A DNA stretch of 20,052 nucleotides from Chara braunii. Its lineage: Eukaryota > Streptophyta > Charophyceae > Charales > Characeae. The translations under genes were made by a program, and so were the position numbers. The notes beneath the pieces are model-generated. The model saw nothing but the letters and a program-made list of their open reading frames with translations, had not been told where the DNA came from and did no database searches. The stretch lies in assembly GCA_003427395.1 (NCBI GenBank), contig BFEA01000304.1, positions 1,519,416 through 1,539,467 on the forward strand, in the 5' to 3' direction. Numbering within the stretch: the first letter of the stretch is position 1; every line of letters starts with the position of its first letter. Positions 7,796 to 19,373 of the stretch are shown here, piece by piece.

Positions 7796-9486
7796 GCATA
7801 GGTCAAGGCCTATAAGCATTTACACGTTCATGCACACACAACAATTTGATTTTCCTTGTTTAAAAGTTATCTAGGTGGAACAATAACGTTTCGGGTAAAA
7901 TGGTTAGCGTATTGTTGATGGTGCGCCAGACAACTCACTTCCACTCCAAGTTTCCTTTTGCCCCAAGTGTCATCCTACCCTACCCCACATGGGCACAACA
8001 GGGTGCAAAAGATGGTTGGGTGTTCGGTCTGTTTCTGCGCTCGTTAAGAAACCAACCCCTTATCTCGCACGTCAACCGACACCTGAGCGTCGAATGCGGG
8101 CTCATGATTAAGTAGGGACCGCATATTTATGGGCATTAGATAGTTCTACATCATCCACGTATTCGCGCATGGCTAAGTCAATATGACCAAAGCTCGCGCC
8201 CGGACGACCATTTATGTTGAGTTTCGCGCACAACATCAGCATGTCCTAGCACGAGAAAAGTTACGGGTCGAGCGGAAACAGAGACTAGGCACGATCTGCA
8301 CGTAAACATGAGTCTTTGTCGAAAAGTGTATCGCATGGTTAGACTGTTTGTCCTAGCCGGCCTGTGTCGAAGTAAATACCCTTACAAAGGTATTCGCCCG
8401 TGTTTTTACAATGAACATAGTGACGTAACGATTGCTATAACGGAGTCGGTGTAATTTGAAAGACGAAAAAAATTGTTATAATAAGACGCCTCGATAAACT
8501 CCTCGACTGATATAGTCCCATGCATATGGGCATAATATTTTAATAGATGGTCACGCAAGCCGTTGTGATGCACGTGGAAAACAATCAGGGTTGGTAGTCG
8601 TAACCTCCTACCATAAAGGGATAGAGAGTTAACTGAGTACTAAAAGTCATACAGAATACGACGTCAATAATTTAAGATTAAACATAATTTCGACCATGTG
8701 ACCAAAATTAATTAAATGAGACAGTATTTTTCATTAGAACACGGTGAGATCCACCACCAGCCAACGAGCATAATGAGAAGGAATCTCCTGCGAGGACACG
8801 TATGTGTGGCCCCCAAGGTTGAGTATCAAAATAAAAACAAAACGAAAAAAAATCAAAAATGAAAATTTTCTTAGAACATGGAAAGATACACATATTTTAA
8901 CTTTCCTCCTTCCATGCGCATCCCATAACTCGCATAGCATCGAGACCACAACTCCAATGCGGAATCTAACTCTACCATCGAACTCGCGATGACCCGAAAC
9001 CTCTAATTCACATCTTCCTTTGCCTGTTTTCGTTGAAAAACGATCAAGATTGACTTTCTCCCCACCATTTCTTCGCTCTTCACCTTATTTTTCGCCATCG
9101 TCTTTCTGCTTCGCGTTGACGTCAACCTCCTACACACTGCGTGGTCCCATTGCCGCGTAGTAAAAATTGTTAAACAACTTCATCTATATATGAGAGAAAC
9201 TTTAGAGGGAACCAACTACTGGACGGTTCAATAAGTCTTTTGGCCCTAAACCTTGATCCGGCAAACGATTGCACAATAGTATCATTATGAGCCTTCAACA
9301 GAGCCCTTGTAGCCTCGCCCTACTCAAGCTCACTCAGACACTTATGATGAATCTTCTTTGTATCGTTCCAAATTTAACGGATGTCCCAAAGGACCAAACA
9401 GTGGGCAGTTGCCTTAAGGTATCGTTATTGAATTGACCGGCCCCATATAATTCATAATTGTAGTATTTTACTCACCTGCTTCCAGT
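7796..9486. other. Long gene-free region
   Basis: I found no coding region with family resemblance; the short open frames here are no longer than chance. Small structures: hairpin AATACCCTT-ACA-AAGGTATT at 8375-8394; perfect palindrome GTTGACGTCAAC at 9115-9126 containing TGACGTCA; and A-rich runs near 8820-8870. The open frames around 8708-8992 are low-complexity. Confidence 0.5.
8375..8394. repeat. Short hairpin related to the one at 10657-10683
   Basis: AATACCCTT pairs with AAGGTATT around an ACA loop with one bulged base. The sequence through to TATTCGC matches the hairpin at 10657-10683 closely, so the two are probably copies of one small dispersed element. Confidence 0.6.
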
Positions 9487-9550
9487 GTTGTTCGAACTCG
9501 GATCAGTATTTTAACAGTTTATAGATATATGAACTGAGTTAGGCACATTA
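9487..9550 (-). mobile_element. tRNA-derived SINE, copy B
   Basis: The minus strand starts AATGTGCCTAACTCAGTT (A box, about 9527-9544) and 57 bp on has GAGTTCGAACAAC (B box, 9487-9499), then CTGGAAGCAGGTGAGTAAAA. It matches copy A in start, box spacing and the stretch after the B box. The body continues toward lower coordinates for an unknown length. Confidence 0.62.
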
Positions 9551-9697
9551 ATACTTGTTATGGCATCGAAACCAGCACCACCTGGGTCCCGGACAACCTG
9601 GATATATTCGGTTTTATTCATCAACTTCCATTATCTGGTTTCAAACTTTGATTAATGTCACAACAATTCATGGTGTACCAGCTGAGCTAGGCCCATT
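9551..9697 (-). mobile_element. tRNA-derived SINE, copy A
   Basis: The minus strand starts AATGGGCCTAGCTCAGCTGG (an excellent A box, 9672-9691) and 57 bp on has AGTTTGAAACCAG (B box, 9635-9647), then ATGGAAGTTGATGAATAAAA. About 148 bp separate the boxes of copy A from those of copy B, so the two sit in tandem with copy A upstream on the minus strand. This spacing suggests a dimeric SINE or an insertion into the tail of an older copy. Confidence 0.65.
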
Positions 9698-10110
9698 GGC
9701 ACTAGCGTCGGTTCTGGGATTGGCACCGATACCAGTCCCAAAAAAGGAAACGGAGCTTTAAAATTAATAAGATTTAATAAATCAGAAGGAGTTTGGGACA
9801 GTGGAGGAGAGGGGGAAGGACTACATGAACCCCCTCGGTCCCACCGGTTGGGCCCGCGGTCGGAGCCGGCAATAAAACCAATGGGGATAGTCCTGCTAGA
9901 CCGTCAACCCCTCGGTCCCTTTCAAATTGCTCCTTCGCTCCCTTGTCGCTGTTTGCTGGACCCGATCCCTAAATCCGCAACATCTGAGTCCAATATCATA
10001 ACCAATAATGTTATGCTCAATGTTGATATTAGCTTTAGGAATAATCCATGTAAATGGATACCGTCTCGTGCGTGGGCCTCATGAAACACAAAAAGGTCAC
10101 ACCTTGGCCT
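9698..10110. other. Gene-free region with small repeats
   Basis: GGGATTGG and CCAGTCCC form an imperfect hairpin around 9717-9743. AACCCC(C)TCGGTCCC occurs twice as a direct repeat, at about 9828-9842 and 9906-9919. The open frames at 9848-10191 do not resemble any family I know. Confidence 0.5.
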
Positions 10111-10140
10111 ACCGGTTGAACCTATGACCGCCAAGCCCCG
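10090..10140 (-). mobile_element. Possible SINE fragment: B box followed by a T5 run
   Basis: On the minus strand, TAGGTTCAACCGG (10112-10124) resembles a B box, and a TTTTT pol III terminator-like run lies about 20 bp beyond (10090-10094). The expected A box upstream (around GCGGCAAGTGTCGG) is poor. This is a weak call. Confidence 0.3.
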
Positions 10141-10326
10141 ACACTTGCCGCACAAAGGTCTGGTGTCGCTCATAGCTGCCATACACACCATACGTCACTC
10201 CAAAGCCGCACCCTTACCAATTACAGCAGCAGATGCTCAAGCTGTGTCTAAGCTAACCTCTGTTCGGGCGCATCATCACTGGGGTTGCAAAAAAAAAAAA
10301 TTCAAAAATAGCCACCTTTAAAGCCC

Positions 10327-10697
10327 GCTGCACCGGCAGTCAACCTTATGCCGGTTGCAGCAAGCCATCTCTGTGCGCACGCATGCCACAATCAACGTAC
10401 CAACCAAAGGAAATATCATTTCATTCCGATTTAATCAAAAATAAAAAAAACTAGCCGGCAAGCGTGTCGGCTCGTAATATTAATATAAAGAATCGCCTCA
10501 AAACTGTGCGCCAACATACTCTCTATTTTTCCTCAGAACACGCACTGTCAGCTGGTCACAAAAAAAAGAAAACCAGAAGCGACTTGAAAGGCGAACCCAA
10601 CTTTCGCTTCTAATTTTTGAATCAAAACTATTTTTATGTCATTTGCAAAACCCAGGGCGGATACCCTTGTAAAGGGTATTCGCACCGACACCGGTGC
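10327..10697. repeat. Cluster of five short inverted repeats
   Basis: Five separate hairpins lie within about 370 bp. (1) GCTGCACCGGCA (10327-10338) with TGCCGGTTGCAGC (10349-10361), one bulge. (2) AGCCGGCA (10453-10460) with TGTCGGCT (10465-10472), one mismatch. (3) AGAAGCGA (10575-10582) with TCGCTTCT (10604-10611), perfect. (4) GCGGATACCCTT (10657-10668) with AAGGGTATTCGC (10672-10683), one mismatch, 3-nt loop. (5) GCACCG (10682-10687) with CGGTGC (10692-10697), perfect. The region has A-rich tracts between them and no gene. They may be parts of degraded fold-back elements. Confidence 0.65.
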
Positions 10698-10993
10698 CCA
10701 AAGCTTACATAGTAAGGTATGTCTCAAACTGAATGCACAGAGGCAGACAGTTTATCATGTCAGCACTGGACACATAGCCCCTCCACATCCACAAATGGCT
10801 ATGTACCCAAGAAAAGTTAGGGCACTGACACAACCAGCATACCTCCTCTTTTCAAATAAGAAAATTTCCTAATCTCATTAGAGCAGTCACCTTGTCCACT
10901 CTAACTAATCAAGGAACCTAACCCAATCCTTGGAAAACCAAGAAACTCCTTTGGGAACAGAAGCGAGCTTCAAAACCATCCGATCCCAGTTGG
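10698..10993. other. Gene-free flank of the satellite array
   Basis: No gene and no satellite homology. A small stem CTTGG-AAAA-CCAAG lies near 10938-10951. This is the single-copy side of the array boundary and useful for anchoring it. Confidence 0.5.
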
Positions 10994-11010
10994 TCAACAA
11001 CATTTGTTGA
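10994..11010. repeat. Left array boundary at a short hairpin
   Basis: TCAACAACATTTGTTGA is a perfect 7-bp stem with a 3-nt loop. It matches the junction hairpin of the internal units with its loop shortened by about 5 nt. Homology to the satellite ends at its left stem, so the array edge coincides with this hairpin. Confidence 0.75.
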
Positions 11011-11264
11011 ATTGAAGTACATCTTACACATCAGCTCCCAAAGAATACAGAGGGGTATCAACATTCCGCCTCACTTTGTCATTACTACAAACCAAGATTG
11101 TCTACAACAAAGCAGCCCTTGTTATCTCCATCAGGTAGCCGGTATAAGTTGGGAGTCGTTGCTCCAACATTCCAAGAATGATAAACTCATTAGCGAACAT
11201 TCGGGCCCAACTCACCAAATGCATTATTTTCATGCCACCAACGCCAAAAGACAGCCACAACTAA

Positions 11265-11295
11265 ACAACTCAACAAAATATGATTTGTTGAATTG
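11265..11295. repeat. Unit-junction hairpin, present once per satellite unit (example position)
   Basis: In the consensus, CAACTCAACAAA and TTTGTTGAATTG flank an AGATGA loop and pair at 11 of 12 positions, the exception being a C opposite A. It recurs at almost every unit junction (for example near 12676-12698, 14073-14095 and 17725-17747). Some units carry CAACCCAACAAA instead, with one further mismatch. Dyad symmetry of this kind is common in centromeric satellites; a role here is inference. Confidence 0.8.
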
Positions 11296-12690
11296 AAGTA
11301 CATCTTGCACATCAGCTGCCAAAGAATACAGAGGGATATCCACATTCCGCTTCACTTTGTCAATACTACAAACCAAGATTTTCAACAACAAAGGAACCCT
11401 TGTTGTCTTCATCAGGTAGCCGGTATAAGTTGGAAGCCGTTGCCCCAACATTCCAAGAATGATAAACTCAATAGCCCACATTCGGGCCCAATTCACCAAA
11501 TGGATTATTTGCATGCCACCAACGCCAAAAGGCAGTGACAACTGGACAACTCAACAAAAGATAATTTCTTGAATTGAAGTACATCTTGCGCATCAGCTGC
11601 CAAAGAATACAGAGGGGTATCAACATTCCGCCTCACTTTGTCAATACTACAAACCAAGATTGTCCACAACAAAGCAACCCTTGTTGTCTCCATCAGTTAT
11701 CCGGTATAAGTTGGGAGTCATTGCCCCAACATTCCAAGAATGATAAACTCATTAACCCACATTCGGGCCCAGTTCACCAAATGGATTATTTGCATGCTAC
11801 CAACGCCAAAAGACAGCGACAACTGGACAACTCAAATACAGATGATTTGTTGAATTGAAGTACATCTTGCACATCAGCTGCCAAAGAATATAGGGAAGTA
11901 TCAATATTCCGCCTCGCTTTGTCATTACTACAAACCAAGATTGTCCACAACAAAGCATCCTTTGTTGTCTTCATCAGGTAGCCGGTATAAGTTGGGAGTC
12001 GTTGCCCCAACATTCCAAGAATGATAAACTCATTAGCCCACATTCGGCCCAGTTCACCAAATGGATTATTTGCATGTCACCAACGCCAAAAGGCACGACA
12101 AATGGACCACCCAACAAAAGATGATTTCTTGAATTGAAGTACATCTTGCACATCAGCTGACAAATAATACATAGGGGTATCAACATTCTGCCTCACTTTA
12201 TCATTACTACAAATCAAGATTGTCCACAACAAAGCAACCCTAGTTGACTCCATCAGGTAGCCGGTATAAGTTGGGAGTCGTTCCCCCAACATTCAAAGAA
12301 CGATAAACTCATTAGCCCACATTCGGGCGCTGTTCACCAAATGGATTTTTTGCATGTCACCAACGCTTAAAGACAACGACAACTAGACAGCTCAACAAAA
12401 GATGATTTGTTGAATTGAAGTACATCTTGCACATCAGCTGCCAAAGCATAAAGAGGGGTATCATTATTCTGCCTCACTTTGTCATTACTACAAACCAAGA
12501 TTGTCTACAACACAGCAACCCTTGTTCTCTACATCAGATAGTCATTATAAGTTGGGAGTCGTTGCCCCAACATTCCAAGAATGATAAACTCATTAACCCA
12601 CATTCGGACCCAGTTCACCAATTGAATTATTTGCATGCCACCAACGTCAAAAGGCAACGACATATGGACAACTCAACAAAAGATGATTTG

Positions 12691-12963
12691 TTGAATTGAA
12701 GTACATCTTGCACATCATCTGCCAAAGAATACAGAGCGGTATCAACATTCCGTCTCACTTTGTCATTACTATAAACCAAGATTGTCCACAACAAAGCAAC
12801 CCTTGTTCTCTCCATCAGGTAGCCGGTATAAGTTCGGAGTCGTCGCCCCAACATTCAAAGAATGTTAAACCTATTAGCCCACATTCGGGCCCAGTTCACC
12901 AAATAGATTATTTTCATGCCACCAAAGCCAAAAGGCAGCGACAACTCAACAAAAGATGATTTG
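12691..12963. repeat. Satellite unit 7, 8-bp deletion
   Basis: GCGACAACTCAACAAAAG replaces the usual GCGACAACTGGACAACTC. Loss of one of two direct GACAACT copies explains the 273-bp length and indicates slippage. Confidence 0.88.
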
Positions 12964-14866
12964 TTGAATTGAACTACATCTTGCATATCGGCTGCCAAAG
13001 AATACAGAGGGGTATAAACATTCCGCCTCACTTTGTCATTACTACAAATCAAGATTGTCCACAACAAAGCAGCCCTTGTTAACTCCATCAGGTAGCCGGT
13101 ACAAGTTCGGAGTCGTTGCCCCAACATTCCAACAATGATAAACCCATTGACCCACATTCGGGCCAAGTTCACCAAATGGATTATTGGCATGTCACCAACG
13201 CCAAAAGGCAGCGATAACTGGACAACTCAACAAAATATGATTTGTTGAATTGAAATACATCTTGCACATCGGCTGCTAAAGAATTCAAAGGGGTATCAAC
13301 ATTCCACATCACTTTCTCATTACTACAAACCAAGATTGTCCACAACAAAGTTACCCTTATTATCTCCATCAGGTCGCCGGTATAAGTTGCGAGTCGTTGC
13401 CCCAACATTCTAAGAATGATAAACTGATTAACCCAAATTCGGACCAAGTTCACCAAATGGATTATTTGCATGCCACCTACACCAAAAGGCAGCGACAAGT
13501 GGACAACTCAACAAAAGATGATTTGTTGAATTGAAATAGATCTTGCAAACCAACTGCCAAAGAATACAGAGGGGTATCAACGTTCCGCCTCACTTTGTCA
13601 TTACTACAAACCAAGATTGTCCGAAACAAAGCAGTCCTTGTTTTCTCCATCAGGTAGTCGGTATAAGTTGGGAGTCGTTGCCCCAACATTCCACGAATGA
13701 TGAACTCATTAGCCCACATGCGGGCCCAGTTCACCAAATGGATTATTTGCATGCCACCAACAACAAAAGGTAGCGACAACTGAACAACTCAACAAAAGAT
13801 GATTTGTTGAATTGAGGTAAATCTTGCACATCAGTTGCCAAAGAATGCAGAGGGGTATCAACATTCCGCGTCACTTTGTCATTACTACAAACTAAGATTG
13901 TCCACAACAAAGCAGCCCTTGTTGTGTCCATCAAGTAACCGGTATAAGTTGGGAGTCGTTGCCCCAACATTCGAAGAATGATAAACTCATTAGCCCACAT
14001 TCGGGCCCGGTTCACCAAATGGATTATTTGCATGCCAGCAACGCCAAAAGGCAGTGACAACTGGACAACTCAACAAAAGATGATTTGTTGAATTGAAGTA
14101 CATCTTGCACATCAGCAGCCAAAGAATACAGAGGGGTATCAACATTCCGCCTGTCTTTGTCATTCCTACAAACGAAGATTGTCAACAACAAAGCAGCCCT
14201 TGTTGTCTCCATCAGGTAGCCGGTATAAGTTGGGAATCGTTGCCCCAACATTCCAAGAATGATAAACCTATTAGCCCACATTCGGGCCTAGTTGACCAAA
14301 TGGATTATTTGCATTCCACTAACGCTTAAAGGCAGCGACAACTCGACAACTTAATAGAAAATGATTTGTTGAATTGAAGTACATCTTGCACATCGGCTAC
14401 CAAAGAATACAGAGGGGTATCAACATTCCGCCTCACTTTATCATTACTACAAACCAAGATTGTCCACAAGAAAGCAGCCCTTATTAACTCCATCGGGTAG
14501 CCGGTATAAGTTGGGAGTCGTTGCCCCAACATTCCAAGAATGATAAACCCATTAACCCACATTCGGGCCCAAGTCACCAAATTGATGATTTGCATGCCAC
14601 CAACGCCAAAAGGCAGCCACAACTAGACAACTCAACAAAATATGATTTGTTGAATTGAAGTACATCTTGCACATCAACTGCCTAAGAATACAGAGGGGTA
14701 TCAATATTCCCCCTCACTTTGTCATTACTACAAACCAAGATTGTCCACAACAAAGCAGCCCCGATTGTCTTCATAAAGCAGCCGATATAAGTTGGGAGTC
14801 GTGGCCCCAACATTCCAAGAATGATAAACTCATCAGCCCACATTCGGACCCTGTTCACCAAATGGA

Positions 14867-15157
14867 TTATTTGCATGTCACTAACGCCAAAAGGCAGGGA
14901 CAACTGGACCACTCAACAAAAGATGATTTATTGAATTGAAGTACATCTTGCAGATCAGCTGCCAAAGAATACAGAGGGGTATCAACATTCCGCCTCACTT
15001 TGTCATTACTACAAACTAAGATTATCCACAACAAAGCAGTCGTTGTTGTCTTCATCAGGTAGCCGGTATAAGTTGGAAGTCGTTGCCCCAACATTCTAAG
15101 AATGATAAACTCATTAGCCCGCATTCGTACCCAATTCACCAAATGGAATATTTGCAT
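14867..15157 (-). other. Example of the minus-strand open frame recurring in satellite units (not called a gene)
   Basis: This 96-codon frame starts at a true ATG (MQIFHLVNWVRM) and runs past the unit junction. Equivalent frames, with near-identical peptides such as ILVCSNDKVRRNVDTPLYSL, are open in most units. The plus strand has a codon-aligned open frame of about 94 codons that can begin only at TTG. Because 281 is not a multiple of 3 the frame changes at every junction, so the array cannot encode one long protein. The peptide matches no family I know. Open frames on both strands of a conserved repeat are expected to be shared by all copies, so repetition alone is not evidence of coding. 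Confidence 0.35.
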
Positions 15158-18100
15158 GCCACCAACGGTAAAAGGCAGCGATAAGTAGACAACTCAACAA
15201 AAGATGATTGGTTGAATTGAAGTACATCTTGCACATCAGCTGCCAAAGAATACAGAGGGGTATCAACATTCCGCCTCACTTTATCATTACTACAAACCAA
15301 GATTGTCCACAACAAAGCAACCCTTGTTGTCTCCATCAGGTAGCCGGTATAGGTTAGGAGCCGTTCCCCCAACATTTCAAGAATGATAAACTCATTAACC
15401 CCTATTCGGACCCAGTTCATTAAATGAATTATTTGCATGCCACCAACGCCGAAAGGCAGCGACAACTGGACAACTCAACAAAAGATCATTTGTTGAATTG
15501 AAGGAGATCTTGCACATCAGCTGCCAAAGAATACAGAGGGGTATCAAAATTCCGCCTCACTTTGTCATTACAACAAAGCAAGATTGTCCACAATAAAGCA
15601 ACCTTATTGTCTCCATCAGGTAGCCGGTATAAGTTGGGAGTCGTTCCCCCAACATTTTAAGAATGATAAACTCATTAACCCAGATTCGGGCCTAGTTCAC
15701 CAAATGGATTATTTGCATGCTAACAACACCAAAAGGCAGCGACAACTAGACAACTCAACAAAAGATGATTTGTTGAATTGAAGTAGATTTTGCACATCAA
15801 CTGTCAAAGAATACAGAGGAGTATCAACATTCCGCCTCACTTTGTCATTACTACAAACCAAGATTGTCCACAACAAAGCAACCCTTGTTGTCTCTATTAG
15901 GTAGCCGATATAAGTTGGGATTCGTTGCCCCAACTTTCCAAGAATGATAAACTCATCAGCCCACATTCGGGCCTAGTTCACCAAATGGATTATTTGCATA
16001 CCACCAACGTCAAATGATTGTGACAAATAGACAACCCAACAAAAGATTATTTGTTGAATTGAAGTACATCTTGCACATCAGTTGCCAAAGAGTACAGAGG
16101 GGTATCAACATTCCGCCTCAATTTGTCATTACTACAAACAAAGAATGTTCACAACAAACCATCTATGGTGGTCTCCGTCAGGTAGCCGATATGAGTTGGG
16201 AGTCGTTGCCCCTACATTCCAAGAGTGATAAACTTATTAGCCCACATTCGAATCCAGTTCACCAAATGGATTATTTGCATGCCACCAACACCAAAAGGCA
16301 GCGACAACTGGACAGCTCAAGAAAATATGATTTGTTGAATTGAAATAGATCTTGCAAACCAACTACCAAAGAATACAGAGGAGTATCAACATTCCGCCTC
16401 ACTTTGTCATTACTACAAACCAAGATTGTCCACAACAAAGCAACCCTTGTTGTCTCCATCAGATAGCCGATCTAAGTTGGGAGTCGTTGTCCCAACATTC
16501 TAAGAATGATAAACTCATTAGCCCACATTCGGACCCAGTTCACGAAATAGATTATTTGCATGCCACCAACGCCAAAAGGCAGCGGCAACTGGACAACTCA
16601 ACAAAAGATGATTTGTTGAATTGAAGTACATCTTGCACATTAGTTGCCAAAGAATACACAGGGGTATCAAGATTTCGCCTCTCTATGTCATTACTACAAA
16701 CGAAGATTGTCCACAACAAAGCAACCCTTGTTGTCTCCATCAGGTAACCGGTACAAGTTGTGAATCGTTGCCCCAACATTCCAAGACTGATAAACTCATT
16801 AGCCCTCATTCGGACCCAATTCACCAAATGGATTATTTGCATGCCACCAACGCGAAAAGGCAGCGACAAATGAACAATTCAACAAAAGATGATTTTTTGA
16901 ATTGAAGTACATCTTGCACATCAGGTGCCAAAGAATACAGAGGGGTATCAACATTCCACCTCACTTTATCATTACTACAAAACAAGATTGTTCACAACAA
17001 AGCAACCCTTGTTGTCTCCATCAGGTAGCCGGTATAAGTTGGGAGTCGTTGCCCCAACATTCCAAGAATGATAAACTCATTAGCCCTCATTCGGGCCCAG
17101 TTCACCAAATGGATTATTTGCATGCCTCAAACCCCAAAAGGCAGCGACAACTGGATAACTCAATAAAAGATTATTTATTGAATTGAACTACATTTTGCAC
17201 ATGGGCTGCCTAAGAATACAGAGGGGTATCAACATTTCGCCTCACTTTGTCGTTACTACAAACCAAGATTGTCCACAATAAAGCAACCCTTGTTGTTTCC
17301 ATGAGGTAGCGCGTATAAGTTGGGAGTCGTTGCCCCAACATTCCAAGAATGATAAACTCACAAGCCCACATTCGGACCCAGTTCAACAAATGGATTATTT
17401 GCATGTCACCAACGTCTAAAGGCAGCGACAACTGGACAACTCAACAAAAGATGATTTGTTGAATTGAGGTACATCTTACACATCATCTGCGAAAGAATAC
17501 AGAGGGGTATCAACATTCCGCCTCACTTTGTCATTACTACAAACCAAGATTGTTCACAACAAAGAAACTATTGTTGTCTCTATCAGGTAGTCGGTATAAG
17601 TTGAGAGTCGTTGCCCCAACATTCCAAGAATGATAAACTCATCAGCCCACATTCGAGCTCAGATCACCAAATGGATTATTTGCATGTCACCAACGCTAAA
17701 AGGCAGCAACAACTGGTCAACTCAACAAATGATGATTTGTTGAATTGAAGTACATCTTGCACATCAGCCGCCAAAGCATACAGAGGGGTATCAACATTCC
17801 GCCTCACTTTGTCATTGCTACAAACCAAGATTGTTCACAATAAAGCAGCCCTTGTTATCTCCATCACGTAGCCGGTATAAGTTGGGAGCCGTTGCCCCTA
17901 CATTCCAAGAATGATAAATTCATTAGCCCACATTCGGTCCCAGTTCACCAAATGGATTATTTGCATGCCACCAACGCCAAAACGCATCGACAATTGGACA
18001 ACTCAACAAAAGATGATTTGTTGAATTGAAGTATATCTTGCACATCGGCTGCCAACGAATACAGAGGGGTATCAACATTCCGCCTCACTTTCTCATTACT

Positions 18101-18863
18101 ACAAACCAATATTGTCCACAACAAAGTAGCCGTTATTATCTCAATCAAGTAGCCGGTATAAGTTGGGAGTCGTTGCCCCAACATTCTAAGAATAATAAAC
18201 TCATTAACCGACATTCGGACCCAGTTCAACAAATGAATTATTTGCATGCCACCAATGCCAAAAGGCTGCGACAATTGGACAACTCAACAAAAGCTGATTT
18301 GTAGAATTGAAGTACATCTTGCACAACAGCTGCCAAAGAATATTGAGAGGTATCAACATTCCGCCTCACTTTGTCATTACTACAAACCAAGATTATCCAC
18401 AACAAAGCAGCCCTTGTTGTCTCCATCAGGTAGCCAATATAAGTTACGAGCCGTTGCCTCAACATTTCAAGAATGATAAACTCATTAGCCCACATTCGGG
18501 CCCAGTTCACCAAATGGATTATTTGCATGCCACCAACGCTAAAAGACAGCGACAAATAGACAACCCAACAAAAGATGATTTTTTGAATTGAAGTACATTT
18601 TGCAAATCAGCTGTTAAAGAGTAAAGAGGGGTATCAACATTCCGCCTCACTTTATCATTACTACAAACCAAGATTGTCCACAACAAAGCTGCCCTCTTTG
18701 CCTTGATCAGGTAGCCGGTATGAGTTGGGAGCCGGTTCCCTTACATTCCAAGAATAATAAACTCATTAGCCCACACTCGGGCCCAGTTCACCGAATAGAT
18801 TATTTGCATGCCACCAACGTCAAAAGACAGCGACAACTGGACAACTCAACAAAAGATGATTTG

Positions 18864-19124
18864 TTGAATTGAAGTACATCTTGCACATCAGCTGCCAACA
18901 TTCCGCATCACTTTCTCATTACTACAAACCAAGATTGTTCACAATAAAGCAACCCTTGTTGTCTTAATCAGGTAGCCGGTATAAGTTGAGAGTCGTTGCC
19001 CCAACATTCTTACAATAATAAGCTCATTAGCCCACATTCGGGTCCAGTTCACCTAATGGATTATTTGTATGCCACTAACGCCAAAAGGCAGCGACAACTG
19101 GACAACTCAACAAAAGATGATTTG
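18864..19124. repeat. Satellite unit 29, 20-bp deletion
   Basis: GCTGCCAACATTCCGC replaces the usual sequence in which AGAATACAGAGGGGTATCAA lies between CCAA and CATTCC. The break is flanked by CAA on both sides, consistent with microhomology-mediated loss. Length 261 bp. Confidence 0.9.
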
Positions 19125-19373
19125 TTGAATTGAAGTAGATCTTGCACATCAGCTGCCAAAGAATACAGAGGGGTATCAACATTATGTCTCACTTCAAAGT
19201 AGCCCTTGTTGTATCCACGAGGCAGCCGGTATAAGTTGGGAGCCGTTGCCCCAACATTCCAAGAATGATAAACTCGTTAGCCCACATTCAGACCAGTTCA
19301 CCAAATGGATTGTTTGCATGCCACCAACGCCAAAAGACAACGACAAATAGACAACCCAACAAAAGATGATTTG
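19125..19373. repeat. Satellite unit 30, about 32-bp deletion
   Basis: CTCACTTCAAAGTAGCCC joins the CACTT and CAAAG landmarks directly and loses the TCATTACTACAAACC block. Length 249 bp. Confidence 0.88.

Noticed and set aside
9922-10191. 89-codon minus-strand frame with a Leu/Ile-rich stretch
   Set aside because: No motif or family resemblance, and it overlaps a possible SINE fragment.
11500-11520. Octamer ATTTGCAT in each unit as a transcription-factor site
   Set aside because: It is a fixed part of the repeat, and an octamer factor site is not expected in a plant-lineage genome.
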